Source of the DNA: Sambucus nigra
Lineage: Eukaryota > Streptophyta > Magnoliopsida > Dipsacales > Adoxaceae
DNA length: 64,000 bases
Reading direction: 5' to 3'
Assembly: GCA_949130495.1 (NCBI GenBank)
Contig: OX422219.1
Span: 261,067,111 to 261,131,110 of the forward strand
Shown here: positions 63,801-64,000 of the stretch, piece by piece
How the letters are laid out: every line of letters starts with the position of its first letter
Position numbering within the stretch: position 1 is the first letter of the stretch
The notes under the pieces: generated by a model
Told to the model about the DNA's origin: nothing
Databases searched by the model: none
Seen by the model: the letters and a program-made list of their open reading frames with translations, nothing else
Position numbers and translations under genes: made by a program

Positions 63801-64000
63801 TCTTATGCCTACGTTTAGAAATATGCAAATTACCGTCGTATTCTAAAATCGAGAGTGCCGCGGCTGCGCGGTCAGTTCCTACGAGTTACATTGGTCCCGT
63901 GGGAGGTGTTGGTGCCACCCACGGGGCCGTCCGGGGGTTGTTTTGGGTTTTCACCCTCTAACGCCTTGTTTTTATGCCTAAGTCTGGAAATATGATAATT
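60858..64000 (+). repeat. 4.85-kb tandem duplication, copy 2 (runs off the window)
   Basis: Second copy of 56010-59152. It is still in register at the last base of the window, so the unit, about 29 monomers, probably continues beyond. This is among the most homogeneous long pairs seen here. Confidence 0.9.

Larger units (their letters stand above)
17228..64000 (+). repeat. Satellite array, right block (mosaic of segmental duplications)
   Basis: About 46.8 kb of the same satellite, head-to-tail, with no strand switch noticed and no interruption by other DNA. Monomer classes of 169 and 166 bp alternate. Many private indels are shared between distant segments, which allows pairing by eye; separate entries give the main pairs. 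All open reading frames here are satellite frames. I see no host gene, RNA gene or mobile element in this block. Confidence 0.97.

Noticed and set aside
1..64000. CRISPR array
   Set aside because: The repeat is continuous with ~169-bp monomers and no unique spacers; the eukaryotic LINE excludes a prokaryotic context.
1..64000. 5S rDNA or rDNA spacer array
   Set aside because: The monomer is shorter than plant 5S units and I could find no 5S gene box words; only the tandem layout is similar.
1..64000. Telomere-like sequence (TTTTGGGTTTTCACCCTCTAA)
   Set aside because: This is a single constant part of each monomer, not runs of TTTAGGG; no true telomeric repeat tract is present.

Overview
The window is about 94% one tandem satellite DNA, with two retroelement insertions and no intact host gene. 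It reads as satellite heterochromatin (centromeric, pericentromeric or subtelomeric) of a flowering-plant nuclear genome. The plant assignment rests on the LINE at 14451-17227: its ORF1 has a DUF4283-like region plus a CCHC knuckle, and its ORF2 starts with a 'SWNIRGLN' endonuclease motif, a combination typical of plant L1-type LINEs. Species cannot be named from the sequence alone.

Layout. 1-1579 is satellite. 1580-2746 is a ~1.16-kb poly(A)-tailed, probably non-autonomous retroelement on the minus strand, flanked by a 19-bp target-site duplication. 2747-14450 is satellite with a long-period organisation of about 5.6-5.9 kb. 14451-17227 is a minus-strand LINE fragment holding the 5' leader, ORF1 and the endonuclease part of ORF2; reverse transcriptase and the 3' end are missing. 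17228-64000 is satellite again. It is more divergent and without an obvious long partner at about 17.2-22 kb. From about 22 kb it is built of nested segmental duplications, with offsets of about 0.8-1.0, 3.63, 4.85, 5.03, 8.1-8.3, 9.1 and 11.5-11.7 kb, and becomes most homogeneous towards the right edge.

The satellite monomer has two main length classes, 169 bp and 166 bp, all head-to-tail on the + strand. It combines an AT-rich box around TCTAGAAATATGCAAATTA with a GC-rich, CpG-rich remainder that contains two inverted repeats. None of the many ORFs that run through the array is believed to be a gene; they arise because array monomers are rarely interrupted by stops outside one TAA. No CRISPR, rRNA, tRNA or defence-like system was seen. 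The most informative signals are evolutionary: a datable insertion with its empty duplicate site still present, a LINE fragment at a satellite-domain boundary, conserved dyads in the monomer, and shared rearranged monomers that trace the duplication history.
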